Shown here piece after piece: positions 54,299 through 62,986 of a stretch of 64,000 bases of DNA. The translations under genes were made by a program, and so were the position numbers. Below the pieces are notes generated by a model. That model was given only the letters and a program-made list of their open reading frames with translations. It was not told where the DNA came from and made no database searches. Origin of the DNA: Vibrio viridaestus (GTDB taxonomy: Bacteria > Pseudomonadota > Gammaproteobacteria > Enterobacterales > Vibrionaceae). Location of the stretch: assembly GCF_003856525.1 (NCBI RefSeq), contig NZ_RJVQ01000005.1, positions 62,001-126,000 on the forward strand, written 5' to 3'. How positions within the stretch are numbered: the first letter of the stretch is position 1; every line of letters begins with the position of its first letter.

Positions 54299-55285
54299 AT
54301 GTTTGCCAAACAACTATTATCAGTATTACTTCTATCGGGCTCCCTCTTGTCCACGGCTCATGCCAAAGTCAGTCTCGACTTTTCTAACGAATACAACACC
54401 CAATCAATTCATGCTCAAGGTGACATGTATTTTATAGATAAAGTGAAAGAACTTACGGCTGGGAGTGTCGACATCACACTGCACACAGGTGGATCGCTGG
54501 GCTTTAAATCTGCAGACCACTTTTACGCGGTTTCTGACAATGCCGTCCCTCTTGCCGATACCCTTGCGGGAACGATGGCTGGCATAAATCCAATATTTTT
54601 ACTCTCTTCGTTGCCATTCATTGTTAAAAATGAAGATGAAGCACAGCTGCTTTATAAAATTGCCAAGCCCTATTACGAAAAAGTATTTACCGATAACAAT
54701 GAAATTCTTCTTTATGCATCGCCATGGCCTGCCAGCGGCATTTGGTCTAAGTCCGAGGTCGAAACCAAGCAGGAACTGGATGGGCTAAAAATCCGTACCT
54801 ATGACAAAAATGGCACTCTGACGTTTAAAAATGCCGGAGCAGCTCCGGTCAACCTCTCTTGGGCCGATGTGGTCCCACAGTTATCAACGGGAGGAATTAA
54901 TGCCGTTTTAACCTCAGCCGATGCCGGAGCAAGTGCTCGCTTCTGGGAACAGCTCAATTCATACAGTGCCATTCAGTACGCTATCCCGTTGAATATGGTG
55001 CATATGAACAAGGATGAGTTTGACGCTCTGGATGAAAAACAGCAAGCCGCGATCTTAGAAGCTGCGAAACTCACTGATGAGCACAACTGGAAAACAGTCC
55101 GTACTCGAGTGGCAGATAACTATAAGGAACTCAAACAGAATAAGGTGACGATTCTGACCGATTTACCAAAACCCTTCATGGATAATCTACAGACTTCGGC
55201 TAAACCCGCATTAAGTGACTGGTTAAAAGAGACCGGCGATGTGGGCAAAACCATCATGGATGAGTTCGAACAACAAAAAATGTAA
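54299..55285 (+). CDS. TRAP transporter substrate-binding protein (second system)
   Basis: A 328-residue periplasmic receptor; signal peptide ends LLSTAHA-KVSLD. DctP features: GSVDITLHTGGSLGFKSADHFYAV, WPASGIWSKSEVETKQELDGLKIRTYDKNGTLTFKNAGAAPVNLSWADVVPQLSTGGINAVLTS (landmarks GLKIRTYD and STGGINAVLTSADAG). It begins a dctPQM set after AAAAGGAAG. Substrate unknown; it need not match the other TRAP. Confidence 0.9.
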   Translation: MFAKQLLSVLLLSGSLLSTAHAKVSLDFSNEYNTQSIHAQGDMYFIDKVKELTAGSVDITLHTGGSLGFKSADHFYAVSDNAVPLADTLAGTMAGINPIFLLSSLPFIVKNEDEAQLLYKIAKPYYEKVFTDNNEILLYASPWPASGIWSKSEVETKQELDGLKIRTYDKNGTLTFKNAGAAPVNLSWADVVPQLSTGGINAVLTSADAGASARFWEQLNSYSAIQYAIPLNMVHMNKDEFDALDEKQQAAILEAAKLTDEHNWKTVRTRVADNYKELKQNKVTILTDLPKPFMDNLQTSAKPALSDWLKETGDVGKTIMDEFEQQKM

Positions 55286-55296
55286 GGAGCAGAGCA

Positions 55297-55809
55297 ATGA
55301 AATTACTAATGTTTCTCTCTGCGGGTATCAATCGTATTGCCGGTTCGCTGGCAATACTTCTTATCATCTACATGTTGTGCCACATCATTTTAGAAATTGG
55401 ACTCAGGATGTTTGGCCATTCAACCTTCGTTCTCGATGAATTTGTTGGATATGCTGTCGCAGCGATGACATTCCTCGCGCTCGGCTACAGTTTAGAACGA
55501 AACGCGCTTATTCAGGTCAATATTCTACGCGATAAAATCGGATCCGCTTATCAATGGCTATTGGACCTGTTCGCTTCCCTGCTTACATTGTGTTTCTTTT
55601 CTTGGATCGCCTACTACTGGTCCATCACCGTCACTCGTAACTTTATTCGCCATACAACCAGCCAATCATTAGCTGCCACACCGCTGTGGATTCCCCAGGG
55701 ATTAGTATTGGTTGGACTGTCTATTTTGTGTCTGACACTCACAGTACGCATTCTGTCACTCCTCATTTATCGTCAGCCGCCAGTAACCGGCGCCTACTCA
55801 GGAGAGTAA
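55297..55809 (+). CDS. TRAP transporter small permease (second system)
   Basis: A 170-residue four-helix DctQ protein: STFVLDEFVGYAVAAMTFLALGYSLERNALIQVNIL (landmarks LDEFVGY and NALIQVNIL). AAGGAG upstream. It lies 11 bp after the receptor and 2 bp before the large permease. Confidence 0.87.
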   Translation: MKLLMFLSAGINRIAGSLAILLIIYMLCHIILEIGLRMFGHSTFVLDEFVGYAVAAMTFLALGYSLERNALIQVNILRDKIGSAYQWLLDLFASLLTLCFFSWIAYYWSITVTRNFIRHTTSQSLAATPLWIPQGLVLVGLSILCLTLTVRILSLLIYRQPPVTGAYSGE

Positions 55810-55811
55810 TA

Positions 55812-57110
55812 ATGGATCTGATCTATACATCACTTGGCGTTGTCGGATTACTTTTTATTGTCCTCGGTTCCGGCATTTGGGTCTTTGCTGGGTTAGCTGT
55901 CGTCTCTTTCGGCTCACTTGTTTTATTCGGTGATATGAGCGCCCATCGAGCAGGGACGATATTAAGCCGCATTCTTTTTCGGGCCGGAAACTCGTGGGAA
56001 TTAGCCGCGATTCCTCTCTTCATTTTGATGGGAGAGCTCATTTTTCGCTCGGATATCTCCGATAGACTTTTTAAAGGACTGGAGCCCTGGACTCGTCTTA
56101 TCCCCGGAGGAATTCTCCATACCAACGTGTTTGGTTGCGCTTTATTTGCAGCCGTCAGCGGCTCAAGCTCAGCGACAACCGCCACCATAGGCAAGATAAC
56201 CACTGCCGAGCTAAAAAAACGGGGCTATGACCGTTCACTCTCCATTGGTTCACTCGCCGGAGCCGGAAGTCTGGGACTCCTTATTCCTCCGTCTATCGTT
56301 ATGATTGTCTATGGCATTCAGGCCGAAGTATCCATCAGCAAACTGTTTATGGCGGGAATACTACCGGGTATCCTCATCGCGGCATTATACTCAGGCTATC
56401 TGATGCTGCGGACATGGTCTCAACCCCACTTAGTCCCGCAAGAAGTGAAAAGCGAGGTGACCTTGCTGGGTAGCCTACGCTATCTCCTACCTGTATTGAC
56501 TCTGATAGTGGTTGTCTTAGGCGCTATTTACACGGGTATAGCGACTCCCTCAGAAGCAGCGGCTGTAGGCGTTTTTGCTACCCTGATTCTGCTAATACTA
56601 GAAAAGCAGTTAAACCTAAACATGATAAGAGAAGCGTTAATATCCACAGTACAAAGTTCAACGATGGTATGCAGCATTATGATCAGCGCGGCATTACTAT
56701 CCACCGCTATGGGATATCTCCACCTACCCACTGAACTGGCAACCTGGATCGGACAATTGCATCTCACTCCGGCTTTACTTCTGTGCGCACTAGCCTTGTT
56801 CTACATTATTTTGGGGCTTTTTCTCGACGGTATTTCAATAACGGTAATGAGTTTACCGATTACGTTACCGATCGTTCTTCAGGCGGGATTTGATCCACTC
56901 TGGTTTGGGGTGTTTCTTGTCATTATGGTTGAGCTTGGGCAAATTACACCACCGGTGGGTTTCAATCTATTTGTGCTTCAGGGGCTTACCGGAGAAAAGA
57001 TTGGCCACGTTGCCAAAGCGTCATTGCCCTTCTTCTTTTTGATGTGCATCGCTGCTCTGATACTTTGTGCGATTCCCCAGTTGGCATTATGGTTGCCCCA
57101 CTTAAGTTGA
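55812..57110 (+). CDS. TRAP transporter large permease (second system)
   Basis: About 432 residues, twelve helices. HTNVFGCALFAAVSGSSSATTATIGKI and GSLAGAGSLGLLIPPSIVMIVYG are DctM motifs, repeated toward the C-terminus as TPPVGFNLFVLQG. The true start is ATG 55812 (MDLIYTSLG); the longer open frame overlaps dctQ and is not used. It completes the dctPQM set. Confidence 0.9.
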   Translation: MDLIYTSLGVVGLLFIVLGSGIWVFAGLAVVSFGSLVLFGDMSAHRAGTILSRILFRAGNSWELAAIPLFILMGELIFRSDISDRLFKGLEPWTRLIPGGILHTNVFGCALFAAVSGSSSATTATIGKITTAELKKRGYDRSLSIGSLAGAGSLGLLIPPSIVMIVYGIQAEVSISKLFMAGILPGILIAALYSGYLMLRTWSQPHLVPQEVKSEVTLLGSLRYLLPVLTLIVVVLGAIYTGIATPSEAAAVGVFATLILLILEKQLNLNMIREALISTVQSSTMVCSIMISAALLSTAMGYLHLPTELATWIGQLHLTPALLLCALALFYIILGLFLDGISITVMSLPITLPIVLQAGFDPLWFGVFLVIMVELGQITPPVGFNLFVLQGLTGEKIGHVAKASLPFFFLMCIAALILCAIPQLALWLPHLS

Positions 57111-57283
57111 TTGAGACTTTATTTGCCATTTGGGTTGGTTTTTTGTAGATTTGCCCCCACAAATAGAACAAGTACGTCATCACTAATTTGCAAAATTCTG
57201 ACACACCGCAATTACGGTAACGTGAAGACAATGTATTTTATCGATGAATGTTTTTCTATTCCAAGTAAAGGCGGGAATAATTA

Positions 57284-57772
57284 ATGTCTGATGTTTCGAC
57301 AAATGTAAACAACACCCAAAGTGTAATTCAAACCGTACTAGAGACACTAAACTCTGGTTGGGGCTATTCTATTGGTGGAATAATTTTAGTAGTTGCGGCC
57401 GGTTATTGGGGTTATAAAAAAATCAACAAACCTAAGTTTGTGATTGCCCAAATTCGCAGACGTAACATGAAAGAAATGAAAAAAATGGGCGCAGAAAGTA
57501 ACGATGCGATGGTAGATCTGGACAGACTACTTGACTCCGTTGAAGCCTATGCGACAAAACAGGGAATGACTGGCTCAGCAATGACAAAACTTCTTGCCCC
57601 GCTGCAACAAAACGGTGGCGCTAAAACGGCTGGCACTTTCTATCACTCAATGATTCATATCGCGAAAAACATTGGTGACAACAACCTGGCAAACACTCTA
57701 TTGAAAAAATCTAAACAGGTTAAAAGTAGCTCAGCATTGATGGCTGGCTTACTTAAGCGCGCAGGTGTTTAA
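57284..57772 (+). CDS. Hypothetical protein with one transmembrane helix
   Basis: A 162-residue protein: a polar N-terminus, one helix (~28-45, IGGIILVVAAGYWGYKK) and a basic cytoplasmic domain (RRRNMKEMKKMG, helical from ~65). AAAGGCGGG precedes the ATG. No family recognised. A strong terminator follows, so it is monocistronic. Confidence 0.55.
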   Translation: MSDVSTNVNNTQSVIQTVLETLNSGWGYSIGGIILVVAAGYWGYKKINKPKFVIAQIRRRNMKEMKKMGAESNDAMVDLDRLLDSVEAYATKQGMTGSAMTKLLAPLQQNGGAKTAGTFYHSMIHIAKNIGDNNLANTLLKKSKQVKSSSALMAGLLKRAGV

Positions 57773-57797
57773 TAACCTAGATTCATGATTGAAATAT

Positions 57798-57824
57798 AAA
57801 AACGGCGCCTCTGCGCCGTTTTTT
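57798..57824. terminator. Terminator after the hypothetical gene
   Basis: Stem AAAAACGGCGC / GCGCCGTTTTTT with CTCT loop; T run at right, A run at left, so bidirectional for the two convergent genes. Confidence 0.9.
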
Positions 57825-57831
57825 ATTGGGT

Positions 57832-58263
57832 TCAGAACACGTTGTGTTTAAACCAAGTCCAGATTCCAAAAGAAAAGTTGGGAAAGATATCAATTCCTAG
57901 CGCGGATTTAAGCAGGTATAACACTAAGATAACCGCTAAAGTGAACAAGCTCAAAATCGCCAAGGTGAACAACGCTCCCATCCACAAGGACAGCTGTTTT
58001 TCCGTGTCGCTTAATCTACGTCGGTTTCTACCCACCAGAAATACAAAGTAGTAGCGCCAACTGCTCATTGGCACCGAAACGACACCACGACAATCGACCG
58101 AATGGTTTCCCCAGTTACGTGCTCCCACAGCGTTTCGAATATGCATCAACTGTTCATCCGTAAAGCTAGACTGAACCGATTTTGGCATACGTTCCAACAT
58201 TCGTTCGATCCCTGGATCTTTTCGAATATCCCTGGAAATGGGTTGCTTTTCACTTTCAGTCAC
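57832..58263 (-). CDS. Hypothetical membrane protein
   Basis: 143 residues. A polar N-terminus (RKDPGIERMLERMPKSVQSSFTDEQLMHIRNAVGARNWGNHSVDCRG, landmark FTDEQLMHIRNAVGARNWG) precedes two hydrophobic helices (~68-80 and ~92-118). Similar Vibrio proteins have been misnamed 3-phosphoshikimate carboxyvinyltransferase; nothing here resembles AroA. Function unknown. Confidence 0.6.
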   Translation of the reverse strand: MTESEKQPISRDIRKDPGIERMLERMPKSVQSSFTDEQLMHIRNAVGARNWGNHSVDCRGVVSVPMSSWRYYFVFLVGRNRRRLSDTEKQLSLWMGALFTLAILSLFTLAVILVLYLLKSALGIDIFPNFSFGIWTWFKHNVF

Positions 58264-58641
58264 TCAGAATTCCTCAGATTTCCTTTTCTTATCAGGTAAA
58301 TAGTAGAGAATCTCTCACAGCAAATCTACATTTGCTTTCTTAACTAGCACATTTTTTCATATTACCCAATGGTTTTCGGGCTTTCGCGGCAGATTGAACC
58401 ATACTTAAGGCAATAGAAATGCGGCAATAATATGCTGTTATTTTGACATGAATCCGCTCATATCCAATATGAACCCGAATCATTGGAGTTATTAATTAAC
58501 GTATTAACAATCAGTTATGCCAGAAATAATGGAGATAAAACGAGAATGGAATACGAATTGCATAAAATCTAAGGTCAGTTAATAACTCTTAAGAACCCCC
58601 TACCTTATGCTGGGGATTCTGTTGATGCAGGAGACAGAATA
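58264..58641. other. Intergenic region without recognised gene
   Basis: About 378 bp between the membrane protein and the 110-residue hypothetical gene, containing the promoters of both. A short imperfect GAACCCCC/GGGGATTC inverted repeat lies near 58593-58621. No RNA gene or other ORF can be supported. Confidence 0.45.
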
Positions 58642-58974
58642 ATGATTGACCAACTGCTAGCATCGCTACGCCATTATGCAGACGTTCGACAAGACGAGAT
58701 TAAGAAAGGCATTCACAGTAAGCAATTCGCCACATCGTTAGTACAGTCTTACGCTGAAAGTATGGCTAACGCGCTAACGATTGTGGGTAAAGATACCTAC
58801 ATAAATACGATCCAACATGAAGCGGATCGTCTATGTAAACAGATCGATAGTGACTTTGAAGCGAAAGTCTCATTACATAAAGCAATCGATAACGAACACC
58901 CAGCGTTTACGCATTTTGAGCCAAAAAGTAACGCTCAAGCCAAGCAAAACAATAGGCAACGCTTAGCAGGTTGA
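58642..58974 (+). CDS. Hypothetical protein, 110 residues
   Basis: A helical, soluble protein (LLASLRHYADVRQDEIKKGIHSKQF, LADR-type helix HEADRLCKQIDSDFEAKVSL). GGAG stands before the ATG. The C-terminus is polar. The last 12 bp overlap the convergent monooxygenase gene. No family recognised. Confidence 0.55.
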   Translation: MIDQLLASLRHYADVRQDEIKKGIHSKQFATSLVQSYAESMANALTIVGKDTYINTIQHEADRLCKQIDSDFEAKVSLHKAIDNEHPAFTHFEPKSNAQAKQNNRQRLAG

Positions 58975-59277
58975 CGGCTGTAAATAGTCATCGCAGACGT
59001 CAAGTTCATAGACGGTTTTCGACTCAATGAGGCAATCAAGCATTTTGGCTCTAGCGTCATGATAAGTCGGATCATCGATCTGATGCACTTTCTCCCATTG
59101 AGCTTTACTCGGCCACTGTGCGTAGCCGACCAATGTATCTGGCTCTTGGGAAAAGTGCAGCCTTGAGCCATAACTTCTGCAGTGTTGATAAATGGCTTTG
59201 GTCACCTCTAGCCAAGCCGAGCGAAAAACGTCAGCAGAGCCAGGCTTAATTTTAAATTCGTACAGTGCGATAAACAT
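58963..59277 (-). CDS. Antibiotic-biosynthesis-monooxygenase-like (ABM) protein
   Basis: A 104-residue dimeric alpha+beta barrel type: MFIALYEFKIKPGSADVFRSAWLEVTKA and LVGYAQWPSKAQWEKVH (landmarks YEFKIKPGSADVF and LVGYAQWPSKAQWE). ABM proteins oxidise aromatic or quinone compounds or have unknown roles. It is 6 bp from the cupin gene upstream, so they may be co-transcribed. Confidence 0.78.
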   Translation of the reverse strand: MFIALYEFKIKPGSADVFRSAWLEVTKAIYQHCRSYGSRLHFSQEPDTLVGYAQWPSKAQWEKVHQIDDPTYHDARAKMLDCLIESKTVYELDVCDDYLQPSTC

Positions 59278-59283
59278 AAAAGC

Positions 59284-59634
59284 CTATTTTAATCTGAGAA
59301 AGTCACCATCAATGATCATCAGTTTCACACCTTTTTGGGTGACTGAGCGATGAGAGCTGAGATCATCAGATACAACGTAAGACATTCCAGGGGTTAATAC
59401 TGAGGATGAACCATTTTCCTGTTCATTCGTCACCTCCCCTTCAAGACAATGCACAATGTGTCCTTTTTGGCACCAATGATCAGCCACATAGCCTGGAGAA
59501 TACTCCACAATGCGAATTCTTAGTCCATCGAATTGCAGTGTCTGCCAGTAAGCCACGCCAGTCTCGCCGGGATGGGTTGTCTTAGGTATTGAGCTCCAGT
59601 CAATAGACTGAAATGGAATGTTGGGATGGGTCAC
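59284..59634 (-). CDS. Cupin-fold protein with DHxW/HCxEG motif
   Basis: About 116 residues. The core GYVADHWCQKGHIVHCLEGEVTNE, with H and C residues in the DHWC and HIVHCLEG motifs, is the DHCW-type cupin. I choose the GTG at 59634 (V/MTHPNIPFQ) because AAAGGA is six bases upstream; the longer frame reads into the upstream terminator sequence. Function unknown. Confidence 0.7.
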   Translation of the reverse strand: MTHPNIPFQSIDWSSIPKTTHPGETGVAYWQTLQFDGLRIRIVEYSPGYVADHWCQKGHIVHCLEGEVTNEQENGSSSVLTPGMSYVVSDDLSSHRSVTQKGVKLMIIDGDFLRLK

Positions 59635-59676
59635 ACAAAGTCCTTTCGTATCTACAATGTCACCCCACACTACCGC

Positions 59677-59713
59677 TAAAAAAAACCACAGTAAACGGTT
59701 AAATTTACTGTGG
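59677..59713 (-). terminator. Terminator of the dCache chemoreceptor gene
   Basis: On the minus strand the 10-bp stem CCACAGTAAA / TTTACTGTGG (loop 8 nt) runs into a run of Ts. It lies between the chemoreceptor stop (59737) and the cupin start. Confidence 0.87.
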
Positions 59714-59736
59714 CTCAATTAGTTAGCAATAGTTAT

Positions 59737-62103
59737 TTATTCCGCTGCACGGAACTTACTTCTTCGTTGGTCAGAATGATCATCATCAGTCACGTCAAAC
59801 TGGTCAGTCAAGCCTCGCAATTGTGCACCCATTTTCGTGATATCTTCACTGATACGATTACACAGATCGATCGCATTTTGTGTTTCAGCAAAGTTTATAT
59901 CCATGGTTGTAAAATTTTCTGAGAGACTTTCAAGGTTCCCAAGCTGATCTGAGATCGTCTCGCTTATGTTGTGCACGTGGTTTTCGATATTCACCATGAC
60001 TTCTTCAATCTCTCCCCAACTTTGCTGAGTTTCAGTCACCCTCTCAGAGCATTGTTGGGTCGATTTAAGTCCCTCTTGCATCACTTTTTCAACACTTGAT
60101 GTGCTGGTACTGATCGCATTTACCATTTTAGACACATCGTCTGTCGATGTACGTGTTCTTCCTGCTAGCGCCCTTACTTCATCGGCAACGACCGCAAATC
60201 CGCGTCCTGCTTCACCAGCACGCGCAGCTTCTATTGATGCATTCAGTGCCAACAAGTTAGTCTGCTCGGCTATCTCATTAATCACGTCTACGATTCTGCT
60301 AATTTCGTCGGAATCCTGTTTTAGCTTACCGACCGCACTCGATACATCATCGATTTCTCTTTCAAGCACGTTCATCTCTTTGACCGTAGAGGTAACCGCA
60401 TCACGCCCGGCAGCAACACGCTTGACCGCACTGTTACTCGTCTGCTTGATGTCTGCCAGAGTTGTCCCCACCGTGCGACTATTATCTAAAATCATGTTCA
60501 GACGGTCCCGCACCGTATCGTATTGCAGTTTGGTGTCATTTGAATGCTTATTCAGCGCGTTATTGATGTCCTTTACATCTTCTGATATTGGCTTCATTCG
60601 AACAATCGAACCGAGCAGACGTGAGAATGTACCATCAAGGAATTCGATAAACGAGTTAAACCCTGTTGCTAAACTCGCCAGTTCGTCTTTGCCCTTAACA
60701 TTGAGGCGAATACGTAAATCGCCTTCCCCACCAGAAAGGGACTTCACTGTTATCAACATGTCTTCTAAGGGTTTGACAATGGACTTTGCGATCAGCCAAA
60801 TAATAAGCAAACTGACCACGGCAGAAATAATCAACAGCACAATCAATGAAGTGACCGTATGCTGCTTGATGGTAGAGATCATTTGAAGCGCTTCGCTTTC
60901 GTCAATCTCACTTAAAATAGCCCAGTCTATATCATCAATTTTTATCGGCTGATAAGAAGAAAAGACGTTGATACCCCGATAATCTGGGAATAGGTCAAAG
61001 CCCTCTTTACCACTTAAAGCCGCTTTTGCTCCCTTAGATTCAACTCGCTGGAGGCCCATTGTTGTATCACGCGCTAGAATTTCATCAATGATATGTTTAT
61101 CGACATTTGAATCTTTAAGTGCCTGAATGTAATTCTGTTTATCTTCGATTAAGAAACGACCATCGGAACGCATAGTGTAATCTTGTCCAACTAAATACGT
61201 TTCACCGGAATCACCATAGCCCGAGTTTTTCCAATCTCGGTTATGCGTCATGATGGTGTTTAACTTATCTACCGGCATCTGGAAAATCAGTACGCCAGTC
61301 GTCTTTCCTGCGTCGTCCGTTATAGGTGTTGAAACAAATGACGCTTCTGCGTTGTAGGAAGGCATGTAAGGGTTGAAATCGGTTAGGAACGCCTCGCTTC
61401 CAGCTTTGATCGTGAGAGCCTGATTAAACGCTCTGGCAATACCGGAGTCTGCGTAAGGCCCCGTTTTAAGAGAGGTTGCGTAATCGAGCTCTTTGTACAC
61501 TGAATACACAATTTTTCCGGATTGAGCATCGACCAGAAAAATATCGTAAAAACCAAACTCTTTGAGAAAGTGACGCAAAAATGGGTGATACTCGGCATGC
61601 AAGCGGTCGTACGCTGTATCGGTCCCCATACTATCGGTTTCATCTTTGCTACCTAAAGGTGCTGGGTTGGTCGCAATGTATCGAGATTGAAAGTACTTCG
61701 CACGCTCATCAAGTTGATTGAAAATACTGTCTACAGGCGACGCCGTGTCGGGATTTTTCTCTTTAAAAACCTTTTGAAACTCATTGTTGTAGTATGTTTT
61801 TAGCGGCTCAACGTTTTGCACCGTGTCATTCTGTGCAAAAAATGCCTTTGTGAATAACGGCATTGCTTCTTTTACCGAAGGAGTATCGGCCAACATAATA
61901 ACGTCTGACTTTATCGTTTCAAAATAACTCGTCACCCGATGCGTGGTTTCATTACGACTGGCAAGCAATCGGTTCTCTGTATCCTGTTTTAACAGCGTAT
62001 CGGTTTCCTGAATGATAATATAGCCCAGTGCAATACAACTGATTGAAACGAAGAAAATCGTAATGAGAGAGCTCGAAATTAACAACTTGTTTTTAATGTT
62101 CAT
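59737..62103 (-). CDS. dCache methyl-accepting chemotaxis protein
   Basis: A 788-residue chemoreceptor: TM1 (~8-30), a ~390-residue periplasmic dCache sensor (contains [26 protein letters not shown] and [19 protein letters not shown]), TM2 (~420-442), HAMP (~443-495; [24 protein letters not shown]) and the signalling hairpin (~510-780; [41 protein letters not shown] landmarks). The C-terminus ends RSKFRAAE, with no NWETF-type pentapeptide. dCache receptors sense amino acids, polyamines or similar. It is divergent from the two-component genes. Confidence 0.93.
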   Translation of the reverse strand: MNIKNKLLISSSLITIFFVSISCIALGYIIIQETDTLLKQDTENRLLASRNETTHRVTSYFETIKSDVIMLADTPSVKEAMPLFTKAFFAQNDTVQNVEPLKTYYNNEFQKVFKEKNPDTASPVDSIFNQLDERAKYFQSRYIATNPAPLGSKDETDSMGTDTAYDRLHAEYHPFLRHFLKEFGFYDIFLVDAQSGKIVYSVYKELDYATSLKTGPYADSGIARAFNQALTIKAGSEAFLTDFNPYMPSYNAEASFVSTPITDDAGKTTGVLIFQMPVDKLNTIMTHNRDWKNSGYGDSGETYLVGQDYTMRSDGRFLIEDKQNYIQALKDSNVDKHIIDEILARDTTMGLQRVESKGAKAALSGKEGFDLFPDYRGINVFSSYQPIKIDDIDWAILSEIDESEALQMISTIKQHTVTSLIVLLIISAVVSLLIIWLIAKSIVKPLEDMLITVKSLSGGEGDLRIRLNVKGKDELASLATGFNSFIEFLDGTFSRLLGSIVRMKPISEDVKDINNALNKHSNDTKLQYDTVRDRLNMILDNSRTVGTTLADIKQTSNSAVKRVAAGRDAVTSTVKEMNVLEREIDDVSSAVGKLKQDSDEISRIVDVINEIAEQTNLLALNASIEAARAGEAGRGFAVVADEVRALAGRTRTSTDDVSKMVNAISTSTSSVEKVMQEGLKSTQQCSERVTETQQSWGEIEEVMVNIENHVHNISETISDQLGNLESLSENFTTMDINFAETQNAIDLCNRISEDITKMGAQLRGLTDQFDVTDDDHSDQRRSKFRAAE

Positions 62104-62312
62104 TAATTAGCTAACGCCTGCAATAAATTCAGTTAGTTACAAAGTTATAGTTTGCTTTTATCCATATTTCCATTTAGTCCTAATATTTATTAAGTCAATC
62201 ACTATTTCCCGTGTGTATAGCATCATCAGTTCATTCTGTTTATTGATGAGCATCTCGGAACTAAAATAATCCAATTGGGTCATATTGGCGTAGTAATAGT
62301 TAGGCGAGTGAT

Positions 62313-62984
62313 ATGAACCTATTAATAATCGAAGATTCAAATTCTCTACGACGTTCGTTGTCCATTGGATTAAGTAATTTGGGGTTTACGGTTGAAGATG
62401 CTGCAGATGGTCTCACTGGACTACAAATAGCGCAGCAGAATCACTACGATCTTATTATTTTAGACATTATGCTGCCGCGTTTGGATGGGCTTACGATTCT
62501 GGATAAATTACGCAAGCAGAGCAACAATAGTAAAATTTTGATTTTATCGGCCAAAATGGAGACGGAAGATAAAGTGAAAGGCTTAATGCTGGGCGCTGAT
62601 GATTATCTGGCAAAACCATTCGAATTTGATGAGCTCCACGCACGAATACTGGCATTATTACGCAGAGAAAATAGCTTTAACTTTGATAACAGTTTAACCG
62701 TTGCTGATTTTAGTTTAAATTTGATGACAAAAGAGTTTTACTACAAAGATACCGAGATAAAGTTAACGTTGTCAGAGTATAAAATCATAGAGTTCTTGTT
62801 CAGAAGCCCGAATAAAGTCATTGATTTAGATACGCTCACAAACGCTGTTGCTGGAAATTTTGAGTATGTATCAAAAAATACGTTACAGGTTCATATCTCG
62901 TCTATTCGTAAGAAAATAAAAAGTCATGGCGGAGACTTTCCTCTCGCACACAAACGAGGACATGGCTACATTCTAGAGATTTAA
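62313..62984 (+). CDS. OmpR/PhoB-family response regulator
   Basis: A 223-residue regulator. The receiver has D8 and phosphorylation site D51 (DLIILDIMLPRLDG), T/S switch region SAK near 79-81 and K101 (DYLAKPFEFDEL). The winged-helix output domain (~130-220) reads KLTLSEYKIIEFLFRSPNKV and HISSIRKKIKSHGGDFPLAHKRGHGYIL. The next gene, a kinase, starts 3 bp after the stop. Confidence 0.92.
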   Translation: MNLLIIEDSNSLRRSLSIGLSNLGFTVEDAADGLTGLQIAQQNHYDLIILDIMLPRLDGLTILDKLRKQSNNSKILILSAKMETEDKVKGLMLGADDYLAKPFEFDELHARILALLRRENSFNFDNSLTVADFSLNLMTKEFYYKDTEIKLTLSEYKIIEFLFRSPNKVIDLDTLTNAVAGNFEYVSKNTLQVHISSIRKKIKSHGGDFPLAHKRGHGYILEI

Positions 62985-62986
62985 GT

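Noticed and set aside
59635-59718. N-terminal extension of the cupin gene
   Set aside because: It translates the chemoreceptor terminator; GTG 59634 with AAAGGA is the better start.
60101-60886. 261-residue plus-strand ORF
   Set aside because: It lies entirely within the chemoreceptor's HAMP and signalling domain; a shadow of repeated coiled-coil codons.
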